DNA of 64,000 bases, taken from Streptococcus uberis. Lineage in GTDB: Bacteria > Bacillota > Bacilli > Lactobacillales > Streptococcaceae. The notes below the pieces were generated by a model. The model did not search any database and was not told the DNA's origin. It saw only the letters and a list, made by a program, of their open reading frames with translations. Below are positions 17,661 to 25,817 of this stretch, piece after piece. Where the stretch lies: positions 1,645,001 through 1,709,000 of the forward strand of contig NZ_LS483397.1 in assembly GCF_900475595.1 (NCBI RefSeq). Reading direction: 5' to 3'. A program made the translations under genes and the position numbers. How positions within the stretch are numbered: the first letter of the stretch is position 1; every line of letters begins with the position of its first letter.

Positions 17661-17956
17661 ATTTTTTGAACACAAACTAAAGATTGTATTAGGCGCCTAG
17701 CTCACTCTTTCATTTTCTAGATCACGAAAAAAAGACCCACCGGGTCTTATCCACTCTTCCTTATTTTTAGGAGTAGAGAAAAAACAGCCCGCCGCCCTCT
17801 GCTTGTGTTGTCTCAATTTCAAGAACACACGAAAAAGAGGTCCAGTGGAGCTTGGCTCGCTCTTCAGTTTTAAGGCTCATGAAAAAAAGACCCAGTGGGT
17901 CTTTGTGTTTCTCTGATTTTTTGAACACAAACTAAAAAGCGCCACTGGCGCTTTTT
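17661..17956. repeat. Array of about 51-bp repeats built around terminator-like hairpins
   Basis: About six degenerate units with a 51-bp period. The first and last contain the identical 21-bp string at 17661-17681 and 17916-17936. Most units share a CTCxCTCTT-type lead, a T-rich patch, an A-run and then a hairpin: AAGACCC/GGGTCTT (17732-17748), AAAGACCC/GGGTCTTT (17886-17904), AAAAAGCGCC/GGCGCTTTTT (17934-17956), with decayed versions at 17785-17801 and 17837-17854. Read on the minus strand, each stem is followed by a T-run, giving several terminators in a row after rpsR. Confidence 0.75.
17934..17956 (-). terminator. First terminator after rpsR
   Basis: Perfect 10-bp stem AAAAAGCGCC/GGCGCTTTTT with loop ACT, flanked by A and T runs, one base past the rpsR stop. 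It is the last unit of the tandem array. Confidence 0.85.
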
Positions 17957-17957
17957 A

Positions 17958-18197
17958 CTAATCTTCGTTTACGTAAGGCATAAGTGCCATAACGCGAGCA
18001 CGTTTGATTGCTGTTGTTACTTTACGTTGGTTTTTAGCTGATGTTCCTGTTACACGACGAGGTAAAATTTTACCACGTTCTGAAACGAAACGGCTTAAAA
18101 GTTCAGTATCTTTGTAATCAACATATTCAATTTTATTAGCTGCGATGAAGTCAACTTTTTTACGGCGTTTGAATCCGCCACGACGTTGTTGAGCCAT
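17958..18197 (-). CDS. rpsR: 30S ribosomal protein S18
   Basis: A 79-residue basic ribosomal protein that binds the 30S platform next to S6. It has the typical [12 protein letters not shown] start and the [19 protein letters not shown] core that packs on 16S rRNA. Third gene of the rpsF-ssb-rpsR operon, 53 bp after ssb. Confidence 0.98.
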
Positions 18198-18250
18198 GTT
18201 TAATCTCCTTTATAGTATTCAATTCCTTTAGTCCAGTTACCAATCTATTC

Positions 18251-18742
18251 TTAGAAAGGTAAATCGTCATCTGAAATATCCATAGGATTGGCATTGCCAA
18301 ATGGACTTTCTTCACGACCAAAATGAGGTGTTTGTTGAGAAGGTGCAGAATAACTATTGCTTGAAGCATCATTGCCAAAGCCAGTATTACTATAAGAGTT
18401 CGAAGAACCACCTTCACGTGTAGCACGGCTTTCCAACATTTGGAAATTTTCCGCAACCACTTCAGTTACATAAACCCGTTGACCTTGCTGATTTTCGTAA
18501 TTACGAGTCTGAATGCGACCTGTAATACCGATTAAAGCACCTTTTTTCGCCCAGTTTGCTAAATTTTCAGCAGGTTGGCGCCAGATAACACAGTTAATAA
18601 AATCTGCTTCACGCTCACCATTTTGGCTTTTAAAAGTGCGATTAACAGCAAGTGTAAAAGTAGCAACAGCCACTTGACTTGGTGTGTAACGAAGTTCTGC
18701 ATCTTTGGTCATGCGACCAACTAGTACTACATTATTAATCAT
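18251..18742 (-). CDS. ssb: Single-stranded DNA-binding protein
   Basis: Replication SSB of 163 residues: OB fold over residues 1-105 ([20 protein letters not shown] opening), a Ser/Asn/Gly-rich flexible linker, and the acidic tail ending DDDLPF that recruits partner proteins. It lies between rpsF and rpsR in the standard operon, 20 bp after rpsF. Confidence 0.97.
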   Translation of the reverse strand: MINNVVLVGRMTKDAELRYTPSQVAVATFTLAVNRTFKSQNGEREADFINCVIWRQPAENLANWAKKGALIGITGRIQTRNYENQQGQRVYVTEVVAENFQMLESRATREGGSSNSYSNTGFGNDASSNSYSAPSQQTPHFGREESPFGNANPMDISDDDLPF

Positions 18743-18762
18743 AAACTACCTTCTTTTTGATC

Positions 18763-19053
18763 TTACGCGTCAAGTTTTACAATCATGTGACGAAGAATGT
18801 CACCGTTGATTTTTGCAAGACGATCAAACTCATTAAGAGCTACTGCATCTTCAGATTCAACGTTTACGATATGGTAAAGTCCTTCACGGAAATCATTGAT
18901 TTCGTATGCAAGACGACGTTTTTCCCAATCTTTTGATTCAACGATTGTTGCACCGTTGTCAGTCAAGATAGAGTCAAAGCGTGATACCAAAGCGTTTTTC
19001 GCTTCTTCTTCAATGTTTGGACGAATGATATAAAGAATTTCGTATTTAGCCAT
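18763..19053 (-). CDS. rpsF: 30S ribosomal protein S6
   Basis: A 96-residue ribosomal protein with the ferredoxin-like S6 fold ([17 protein letters not shown] start, [12 protein letters not shown] and [10 protein letters not shown] blocks). First gene of rpsF-ssb-rpsR, with AAAGGAGGAAAA before the ATG. Its leader contains hairpins that may bind the S6:S18 complex. Confidence 0.97.
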   Translation of the reverse strand: MAKYEILYIIRPNIEEEAKNALVSRFDSILTDNGATIVESKDWEKRRLAYEINDFREGLYHIVNVESEDAVALNEFDRLAKINGDILRHMIVKLDA

Positions 19054-19080
19054 TGATATTTTCCTCCTTTTGGTCTAATG

Positions 19081-19119
19081 ACCTACATGCCTCCATGTAG
19101 GTAAGTGAGGTATGCTCAC
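19081..19119 (-). promoter_or_regulatory. rpsF leader hairpins, possible S6:S18 autoregulatory site
   Basis: In the transcript leader GTGAG/CTCAC (19105-19119) is followed by a 9-bp perfect stem ACCTACATG/CATGTAGGT (19081-19102). S6:S18 leader motifs are known upstream of rpsF in many bacteria, but I could not confirm the conserved CCG bulge, so identity is uncertain. Confidence 0.4.
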
Positions 19120-19127
19120 AGATTACT

Positions 19128-19156
19128 AGTATACAGGAAAATTATCTAAAAATCAA
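19128..19156 (-). promoter_or_regulatory. rpsF promoter
   Basis: TTGATT (19151-19156), 17-bp spacer, TATACT (19128-19133) on the minus strand. Confidence 0.65.
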
Positions 19157-19260
19157 GAAAAAATTCTTTTACTAACCATTTCTATCCTAAACATTTTTTG
19201 GGGTCTTTAAACATCATGACCACTCTCAAGAGATATTTCTCCATATTTTTTGATTGCCTA

Positions 19261-19269
19261 TGCTACAAT
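19261..19269 (+). promoter_or_regulatory. mutY extended -10 promoter
   Basis: TGC-TACAAT, an extended -10 element. It ends six bases before the ATG at 19276, so transcription would begin at or next to the start codon. Confidence 0.45.
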
Positions 19270-19275
19270 AATAAC

Positions 19276-20433
19276 ATGATAAATTTAGAAGACTATGGCA
19301 TCAATATGTGGGACCAAACCACTATCGAGGATTTTCGTCGTACCCTCTTAAACTGGTACGATCATGAAAAACGCGACCTTCCTTGGCGTCGAACCAAGAA
19401 CCCTTATCACATCTGGGTTTCTGAAATTATGCTACAACAAACCCAAGTTCAGACTGTTATCCCTTATTACCAACGTTTTCTGGAATGGTTCCCTACTGTT
19501 GCGGAATTGGCTGACGCTGACGAAGAACGTCTGCTCAAAGCATGGGAAGGACTTGGTTACTACTCCCGCGTACGAAATATGCAAAAGGCTGCGCAACAAA
19601 TCATGACAGATTTTGATGGGAAATTCCCATCAACCTATGAAGGCATATCAGAATTAAAAGGAATTGGCCCTTATACCGCTGGTGCCATCTCAAGTATTGC
19701 ATTTAACCTTGCCCAACCTGCCGTTGATGGAAATGTTATGAGAGTTATGGCAAGACTGTTTGAAGTGAATTATGATATCGGTGATCCTAAAAACCGTAAG
19801 ATTTTTCAAGCCATAATGGAAATATTAATCGACCCAGAAAGACCTGGTGACTTCAACCAAGCACTGATGGACTTAGGAACAGATATTGAATCTGCCAAAA
19901 ATCCACGTCCAGAAGAGTCACCGATTCGCTTTTTCAACGCTGCTTATTTGCACGGAACCTATGACAGATATCCCATCAAAGAGCCTAAGAAAAAACCACG
20001 TCCTGTCCAAATACAAGCTTTTGTTATTTTGAATAATGACGGTGCTTTTCTTTTGGAAAAAAATACTAAAGGACGCTTACTTGGTGGCTTTTGGTCATTC
20101 CCAATCATAGAAACCAATTTTATCAGCCAGCAACTAGACCTCTTTGAAGAAAACAATCCTCTTATGGAAAGAATCTCTCAGACCAGTCTTTTTGAAGAAA
20201 GCTATGGATTAAAGCCAAAATGGACTGAAGGGATCTTTCCAATGGTCAAACATACCTTTAGCCATCAAAAGTGGACACTTAGTTTGACAGAAGGGCATGT
20301 AAAGGAAAACAAACTCCCCCAAGACAAAGAATTAGCTTGGGTCAAGCTTGAAGATATGGTTCATTACCCAATGGCTACGCCACAGAAAAAAATGTTAACA
20401 AACTATCTTAAAACAAAAAATGAGCTCCGATAA
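19276..20433 (+). CDS. mutY: A/G-specific adenine glycosylase, clusterless form
   Basis: Base-excision enzyme that removes adenine mispaired with 8-oxoguanine. The 385-residue protein has the HhH-GPD catalytic core (WVSEIMLQQTQV with the catalytic Glu, helix-hairpin-helix LKGIGPYTAGAI, then the catalytic Asp in QPAVDGNVMRV) and a C-terminal NUDIX-like 8-oxoG recognition domain from about residue 245. The four cysteines that normally hold a [4Fe-4S] cluster are absent; the equivalent segment reads DIESAKNPRPEESP. Clusterless MutY forms are known from lactic acid bacteria. ATG 19276 has no ribosome site and appears leaderless; ATG 19306 is an alternative. Confidence 0.92.
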   Translation: MINLEDYGINMWDQTTIEDFRRTLLNWYDHEKRDLPWRRTKNPYHIWVSEIMLQQTQVQTVIPYYQRFLEWFPTVAELADADEERLLKAWEGLGYYSRVRNMQKAAQQIMTDFDGKFPSTYEGISELKGIGPYTAGAISSIAFNLAQPAVDGNVMRVMARLFEVNYDIGDPKNRKIFQAIMEILIDPERPGDFNQALMDLGTDIESAKNPRPEESPIRFFNAAYLHGTYDRYPIKEPKKKPRPVQIQAFVILNNDGAFLLEKNTKGRLLGGFWSFPIIETNFISQQLDLFEENNPLMERISQTSLFEESYGLKPKWTEGIFPMVKHTFSHQKWTLSLTEGHVKENKLPQDKELAWVKLEDMVHYPMATPQKKMLTNYLKTKNELR

Positions 20434-20446
20434 GAGCTCATTTTTT
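20415..20446. terminator. Bidirectional terminator between mutY and trxA
   Basis: AAAAAATGAGCTC (20415-20427) and GAGCTCATTTTTT (20434-20446), 13 bp perfect, loop of 6. The mutY stop codon is in the loop. Confidence 0.88.
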
Positions 20447-20759
20447 ATGCTAATTCTGCAATAATCGCTTTAATTTGATCTTTGGTGTGAACACCTGCTA
20501 CTTGTTTCACCACTTGTCCATCTTTTTTAAATAAAAGTGTTGGAATTGACATAATACCAAATTGTTGTGCTGTATTTGGGTTTTCATCCACATCTAGCTT
20601 GACAATTTTCAACTCGTCTTCATCTAACTCTTGAGACAATTGTTCTAAAATTGGAGCTTGCATCAAACATGGACCACACCAAGTTGCCCAAAAATCAATT
20701 AAGACAAGGCCTTCTTTTGTTTCTGCTTCAAATGTTGCATCTGTAACGACTTGTGTCAT
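20445..20759 (-). CDS. trxA: Thioredoxin
   Basis: Cytoplasmic disulfide reductase of 104 residues with the classical WCGPC active site (Cys28 and Cys31) and the cis-proline in SIPTLL. It reduces protein disulfides using electrons from thioredoxin reductase, which is not encoded here. ATG follows AACGGAGA. It lies downstream of mutS2 but has its own promoter. Confidence 0.97.
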   Translation of the reverse strand: MTQVVTDATFEAETKEGLVLIDFWATWCGPCLMQAPILEQLSQELDEDELKIVKLDVDENPNTAQQFGIMSIPTLLFKKDGQVVKQVAGVHTKDQIKAIIAELA

Positions 20760-20793
20760 CTTTTTTCTCCGTTTCTACTCATTTGATATGTCT

Positions 20794-20822
20794 ATTTTAG
20801 GAGAATTTTGATGAGAAAGCAA
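20794..20822 (-). promoter_or_regulatory. trxA promoter
   Basis: TTGCTT (20817-20822), 17-bp spacer, TAAAAT (20794-20799) on the minus strand. Confidence 0.55.
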
Positions 20823-20870
20823 GAATCTGCTACCGAATTCAAAAAACCCTATGCGGTATCCAATTGTCAT

Positions 20871-23204
20871 TTATCCCAAGGTTGCTATCGTACAACCTGA
20901 ACCACCTGCGTTTTGAGGAGCATAAGCGAAACTCTTAACATGTTTATGACGGCGAAGATACTTGGTAACAGCTTCTCTAATGACACCTGTTCCAATACCA
21001 TGGATGATATCAACCTGGCTCATATTATTAACCAATGCTTGGTCTATAAAGGCATCTAGTTCTTGCATGGCTTCTTCATAACGTTTCCCACGAAGATCTA
21101 AACGTGCCCGAGGACCATTTTGATTGGCTTTTTTAACCATGTTAATACTTTGTTTTTTAGGTTTTTGTGCTTCCGCTTCCACTTTAACGAGTTGGAATTC
21201 ATCCTCTTTTAAAGTCATCTTAATCAGTCCAACTTGAGCTTCCCACTTATTCCCTTTCACTTGACCAATTAAGGTTCCGCGTTGACCATATGCAGAAACA
21301 ATAATATCATCACCTATCCTAGGCTCTCTTAATTTCTTAGCTTTTTTCAGAACTTTATTCTTAGATAAATCTCTTTGAGGAACCAGTGACTTCAGTTTTG
21401 ATTTTGCTTCAATAATTTCATGTGGTTTAAGCTCTGCTTTTTCATGGAGCTTACTCAAAATCTCTTCACTTTCGGTTAAGGCTAACTCAACAATAGCTTG
21501 CGCTTCTTGACTAGCTTTCTCAATTTCCTTGTCTTTCGCCAGAGAGAATTCATTATAGAGTTTCTTGACAGCACGATTGAATTTTATATTTTCCTGCTCA
21601 ACTTCTCTGATATGATCAAGGCGTCGCCGGCTAGAAAGCGTCTGTCGTTCTAACTCTTCTATAATACGATTGACGTCACTATCGGTATCTGTCATCTGCT
21701 CTGCTTCTTTCACAATCGTTTCAGCTAAACCAAGTCGACGAGCAATTTCAAAGGCGTTAGATCGACCAGGAACACCTTGCATAAAGCGATAAGTGGGTTT
21801 TAGGCTTTGACTATCAAATTCCATGCTAGCATTTTCGACATAGTCACTTTCAATACCATAGGCTTTGAGCTCTGGATAATGAGTTGTTGCCATGGTTTTG
21901 ATATTGGTTAAGCGTAATTGCTCTAAGATTGCCATAGCAAGACTGGCACCTTCTTGTGGATCTGTTCCTGCACCCAGTTCATCAAAAAGGACTAAACTGT
22001 TACGATTTGATTCCTCTAAAATGTCAACGATATGTGTCATATGACTTGAGAAGGTTGATAGACTTTGTTCGATGGATTGCTCATCGCCTATGTCGGCATA
22101 AATGGCATCAAAAACAGCTATTTTTGAGCCTTCATCTGCTAATATTGGGAGACCTGACTGACCCATTAATTGTGCTAATCCCAGTGTTTTAAGCATTATG
22201 GTCTTACCACCTGTATTAGGGCCCGTAATCACAATCACGGCTAAATCATCTGCAAAATGCAAATCATTGGCCACAGGATTTTTTAACAAGGGGTGTCTAA
22301 CATTTAATAGCTGGATATTTTTATCCTTGCTAATTTTAGGGATGGTTGCTTTGTTATTAACAAGATAATGATACTTTGCTCTAACAAAATCTAGATGTCC
22401 CAAAAGCCATGCATTATTTGCTAACGCACGACTATGAGGACGTAACAGCTGTGACAACTCTTTGAGTATCCTTGCAATTTCATGCCTTTCATCTGCTAGT
22501 AATTGCGTCATTTCTTCATTGACTTGCACTAAGGCACGAGGTTCAATGTAAACGGTATTTCCAGATGCTGAGATATCATGGACAACCCCTGAAACTCTGT
22601 GACGAAAAGTATTCTTAACAGGTAGGACACTCTTACCATTACGACTAGCAATCAATGATTCAGACAAATAATCTGCATTTTTCTTTAGGATGTCTTGTAG
22701 CAATTGGCGACTATAACGTTCATTTTCTGCTATTTGACGTCTAAGGCGATCCAATTCTGGACTGGCAAAATTTTCAATAAAGGCTGCATCATTAACAGCC
22801 TGTAAACTTCCTTGTAATTGTGGAAAGACTTCTATTTTTTCAAATATTCGTTTTAAAACCTGAAGGTCCACATTTTCTAAATCTTGGTAAAAGCGACTGA
22901 TTTCCCCAGAAACTAAGAGCAGTTTTTTGATATCTAACAACTCTTGGATATTCAAGTCTGCTTCTAGTTCCAAGCGACGCATACTCTCGGAGACATCGCG
23001 AAGATTCCCTATTGAAAAATGATGATTTTCCACAAAAATGGTTGCCATTTCAGCAATTTCTTTAAAGTAATCTGAAATCTTGTCATAGTGGTTGCTTGGT
23101 TCAAGAAGACGTAATTCCTGGATTCCTTGCGCTGTCTGCAGATAGGGTTGGAATTGTTCTTTAACTTTTTGAAATTCTAATTGTTCTAAAATTTTTTGAT
23201 TCAT
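20871..23204 (-). CDS. mutS2: Endonuclease MutS2
   Basis: A 777-residue MutS homologue without the mismatch-recognition domain. It has the core/clamp region, an ABC-type ATPase with Walker A GPNTGGKT near residue 330 and Walker [12 protein letters not shown], a long coiled coil, and a C-terminal Smr nuclease domain ([22 protein letters not shown]). Roles reported for the family are suppression of homologous recombination and rescue of collided ribosomes. It is the third gene of the zapA-cvpA-mutS2 unit, 68 bp after cvpA. Confidence 0.95.
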   Translation of the reverse strand: MNQKILEQLEFQKVKEQFQPYLQTAQGIQELRLLEPSNHYDKISDYFKEIAEMATIFVENHHFSIGNLRDVSESMRRLELEADLNIQELLDIKKLLLVSGEISRFYQDLENVDLQVLKRIFEKIEVFPQLQGSLQAVNDAAFIENFASPELDRLRRQIAENERYSRQLLQDILKKNADYLSESLIASRNGKSVLPVKNTFRHRVSGVVHDISASGNTVYIEPRALVQVNEEMTQLLADERHEIARILKELSQLLRPHSRALANNAWLLGHLDFVRAKYHYLVNNKATIPKISKDKNIQLLNVRHPLLKNPVANDLHFADDLAVIVITGPNTGGKTIMLKTLGLAQLMGQSGLPILADEGSKIAVFDAIYADIGDEQSIEQSLSTFSSHMTHIVDILEESNRNSLVLFDELGAGTDPQEGASLAMAILEQLRLTNIKTMATTHYPELKAYGIESDYVENASMEFDSQSLKPTYRFMQGVPGRSNAFEIARRLGLAETIVKEAEQMTDTDSDVNRIIEELERQTLSSRRRLDHIREVEQENIKFNRAVKKLYNEFSLAKDKEIEKASQEAQAIVELALTESEEILSKLHEKAELKPHEIIEAKSKLKSLVPQRDLSKNKVLKKAKKLREPRIGDDIIVSAYGQRGTLIGQVKGNKWEAQVGLIKMTLKEDEFQLVKVEAEAQKPKKQSINMVKKANQNGPRARLDLRGKRYEEAMQELDAFIDQALVNNMSQVDIIHGIGTGVIREAVTKYLRRHKHVKSFAYAPQNAGGSGCTIATLG

Positions 23205-23272
23205 AAAGACTATTATACCTTAAATTTTCTTATTAATGCTAAAGGAAAAGACCTGATTGTCATAATCTGGTC

Positions 23273-23818
23273 TTAAATGATTTTATGAATCCAAAGATCA
23301 CGAATCAATGTGGTCATTGGTGGGCAATGGTCAACTAAAGCTTTCAAGATGAAATGGCTAGATAGTTGATCTTGAATGGTTGGAATTGGCACAGTAGCTA
23401 AGATGCTCGTTATCATGCTTAGAAACATCAGAGCTACACTAACTGCTAAAAATCCACTCACGATATGATAGGGAAAATCATCAAAATGATTTAAAGGCAT
23501 AAAATGTAGAAAAATCCCTATCAGGCGAACAAGCAGATAGAAAATGGCAAATAGACCAAAAAAAGCAATACCCGCATAAAAAACCTTATTGAGATCAAAG
23601 ATATTGACCTCTTTAAAAAAAGCGGTTTGAACACCCTCTGCAGGATTGGAGTATGGAATCCAAAGTGAGATTTTAGAGGATAAGGTTTGATAATAATTTT
23701 TAGCAAGCCAAAAAGACAGGATTGCTCCAAAAACATAAAAAGTCTGCAGAATAATCCCTCTGTGATAACCAATATAGAATTGCCATAGGAGAATCATAAG
23801 AATAGCTAAGGAAATCAT
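23273..23818 (-). CDS. CvpA family membrane protein
   Basis: A 181-residue protein with four predicted membrane segments and the CvpA-family glycine-rich first helices (FYIGYHRGIILQTFYVFG). Family members are linked to colicin V export and envelope maintenance; no mechanism is settled. The start lies two bases after the zapA stop, so the two are translationally linked. The zapA-cvpA-mutS2 order is conserved in Firmicutes. Confidence 0.85.
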   Translation of the reverse strand: MISLAILMILLWQFYIGYHRGIILQTFYVFGAILSFWLAKNYYQTLSSKISLWIPYSNPAEGVQTAFFKEVNIFDLNKVFYAGIAFFGLFAIFYLLVRLIGIFLHFMPLNHFDDFPYHIVSGFLAVSVALMFLSMITSILATVPIPTIQDQLSSHFILKALVDHCPPMTTLIRDLWIHKII

Positions 23819-23820
23819 GC

Positions 23821-24129
23821 CTATTCTCCGTTATAATCAGCTTGATTCGTTTTTTCTTGAATCCCTACGACAGTTTTCTTTCTTAGGTCACTGATTTCTT
23901 TTTCTAACTTTTCAAACTCAATTTCACGGTTTAATTGTGTTGATAAGGCGTTAATGGCCATTAATATAGCAACTGTTTCATTATCCGCTTCAGGCAATCT
24001 TGATTTGATGGCATTGTATTTCTCTTTTGCAACATGCTCAACTTCTTCCATAAAAAGATTGTCTTTATCTGTCGTTAACGTTAACGTTTTTTCACCAAAG
24101 GTAAATTTATAGCGATTGTTACTTTTCAT
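23821..24129 (-). CDS. zapA: Cell division protein ZapA
   Basis: Small cytoplasmic protein (102 residues) that bundles FtsZ filaments. It shows the N-terminal YKFTFGEKTLTL strand pair and a C-terminal coiled coil (EFEKLEKEISDLRKK). ATG 24129 is preceded by AAAGAGGTGAA; an in-frame ATG 21 bases upstream would add seven unconserved residues. First gene of the zapA-cvpA-mutS2 unit and divergent from rnhC. Confidence 0.88.
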   Translation of the reverse strand: MKSNNRYKFTFGEKTLTLTTDKDNLFMEEVEHVAKEKYNAIKSRLPEADNETVAILMAINALSTQLNREIEFEKLEKEISDLRKKTVVGIQEKTNQADYNGE

Positions 24130-24232
24130 TGGTTCACCTCTTTCTAGCATTATACCTTAATTTAAAGCTTTCGTAAAATAACAACTTTTTCTCCTATAGA
24201 GTCAAGTTGGTTCCCCAAAAAAATCGCTTTTA

Positions 24233-24241
24233 TGTTAAAAT
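24233..24241 (+). promoter_or_regulatory. rnhC extended -10 promoter
   Basis: TGT-TAAAAT, seven bases before ATG 24249, implying a leaderless transcript. Confidence 0.4.
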
Positions 24242-24248
24242 GAATTCT

Positions 24249-25154
24249 ATGGAAACCATTGTAGTTAAAATCGAGGAAGGCCAACAAAATGCCTTGCAAA
24301 ACAAGCTAAAACCTTATCAAATCAGTCAAAACAACCCACATGTAGCCTTTGCTGCAAGGTATAAAGCAGTTACCTGTCTCCTTTACCGTTCTGGAAAATG
24401 GGTTTTACAAGGTAATCTAGCAAGTCAAATCGCACAAGAGTTAGGATTTCAAACTGAAGAGAAAACAGATAAAATCAAACTTGGACAAAACTACCCATTA
24501 ATTGGCAGTGATGAGGTCGGCAATGGTTCCTATTTTGGTGGCCTTGCGGTTGTTGCTAGTTTTGTTAAACCTGAAGATCATAATTACCTCAAACAACTAG
24601 GTGTCGATGATTCAAAAAGTTTGACTGATCATAAAATTCGTCAAATTGCTCCCTTGTTAGAGGAAAAAATTCCTCATAAATCCCTACTCCTAACTCCACA
24701 AAAGTATAATACCTTAGTGGGAAAAGGCAAAGCCTATAATGCTGTTTCCGTAAAAGTAGCCCTTCATAACCAAGCTATTTTTCTCTTATTACAGCAAAAA
24801 GTGATACCTGAAAGAATTATCATCGACGCTTTTACTAGTCACTCCAATTATCTTAAACACTTAAAAACTGAAAAAAATCAGTTTACAGAAGCAATCACTT
24901 TAATAGAAAAGGCAGAAAGTCAGTTTCTTGCTGTTGCTGTCAGTTCCATCATCGCAAGAAACCTGTTTCTAGAAAATTTAGATAACTTGAGCAATGAATT
25001 AGGTTATCAATTACCAAGTGGTGCTGGGTCAAAATCTGATCAAGTAGCCAGTCAGTTACTTGAAGCCTATGGTATGAAGGCTCTAGAATATAGCGCAAAA
25101 ATACACTTCGCAAATACTCAAAAAGCAATCGCATTAGCAAAAAGAAAAGATTAG
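24249..25154 (+). CDS. rnhC: Ribonuclease HIII
   Basis: Degrades RNA in RNA-DNA hybrids. The 301-residue protein has the HIII-specific N-terminal TBP-like domain (about residues 1-75) and the RNase H fold with catalytic residues in [14 protein letters not shown] (Asp, Glu), DDSKSL and [15 protein letters not shown] is the conserved start; ATG 24249 has no ribosome site but sits at the expected transcription start, so it may be leaderless. An upstream ATG at 24240 is possible. lepB follows 14 bp later. Confidence 0.93.
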   Translation: METIVVKIEEGQQNALQNKLKPYQISQNNPHVAFAARYKAVTCLLYRSGKWVLQGNLASQIAQELGFQTEEKTDKIKLGQNYPLIGSDEVGNGSYFGGLAVVASFVKPEDHNYLKQLGVDDSKSLTDHKIRQIAPLLEEKIPHKSLLLTPQKYNTLVGKGKAYNAVSVKVALHNQAIFLLLQQKVIPERIIIDAFTSHSNYLKHLKTEKNQFTEAITLIEKAESQFLAVAVSSIIARNLFLENLDNLSNELGYQLPSGAGSKSDQVASQLLEAYGMKALEYSAKIHFANTQKAIALAKRKD

Positions 25155-25168
25155 AGGACAAGATATAA

Positions 25169-25762
25169 ATGAAACATTTCTTCAAAGAATGGGGCCTATT
25201 CACCCTTGTTATTTTAATTTTTGGTATTTCCAGATTATTTTTCTGGCAACCCGTCAAAGTAGATGGTCATTCCATGGACCCAACCTTGGCTCATGGAGAA
25301 CGACTCATTGTGTTAAATCACACAAAAATTGACCGTTTTGATATTGTTGTTGCAAAAGAAGAAGAAAATGGTCAAACAAAAGAAATTGTCAAAAGGGTTG
25401 TTGGAATGCCAGGCGATGAAATCAGCTATAAAAATGACAAACTCTTTGTTAACGGCAAAGAAGTTAAAGAAAAATACCTCAGTCAATATATTTCTGCCTT
25501 TAAAAAAGATAAACTCAAAAAAACCTATGCCTACAATAGCCTATTCCAAGAATTAGCCCAAAATGCTAATGCCTTTACAACAAATACAGATGGACAAACC
25601 GATTTTACCGTCAAAATTCCTGAAGGAGAATATTATCTTTTAGGTGACGACCGAATCGTCTCACGAGACAGTCGTGAAGTTGGTAACTTTAAAAAATCAG
25701 ATTTTATTGGTGAGGTCAAGTTACGTTATTGGCCAATGACAAAATTAAACCAATTTCAATAA
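25169..25762 (+). CDS. lepB: Signal peptidase I
   Basis: Membrane-bound serine protease that removes signal peptides from secreted proteins. The 197-residue protein has one N-terminal membrane segment (about 10-26), the nucleophile Ser35 in GHSMDPT, the general base Lys75 in KRVVGMPGD, and box E GDDRIVSRDSRE. It is translated from the rnhC transcript and ends in a terminator. Confidence 0.95.
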   Translation: MKHFFKEWGLFTLVILIFGISRLFFWQPVKVDGHSMDPTLAHGERLIVLNHTKIDRFDIVVAKEEENGQTKEIVKRVVGMPGDEISYKNDKLFVNGKEVKEKYLSQYISAFKKDKLKKTYAYNSLFQELAQNANAFTTNTDGQTDFTVKIPEGEYYLLGDDRIVSRDSREVGNFKKSDFIGEVKLRYWPMTKLNQFQ

Positions 25763-25768
25763 GACCTA

Positions 25769-25790
25769 AACCTGCCACTGGCAGGTTTTA
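25769..25790 (+). terminator. Terminator after lepB
   Basis: AACCTGCC/GGCAGGTT perfect 8-bp stem, loop ACT, followed by TTTAA. Confidence 0.7.
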
Positions 25791-25817
25791 AACTATCATC
25801 TAAGAAAGGGCCTCAGG

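Noticed and set aside
17661..17956. CRISPR array
   Set aside because: The repeats are degenerate palindromic terminator units with no conserved spacer structure, and no cas gene is present.
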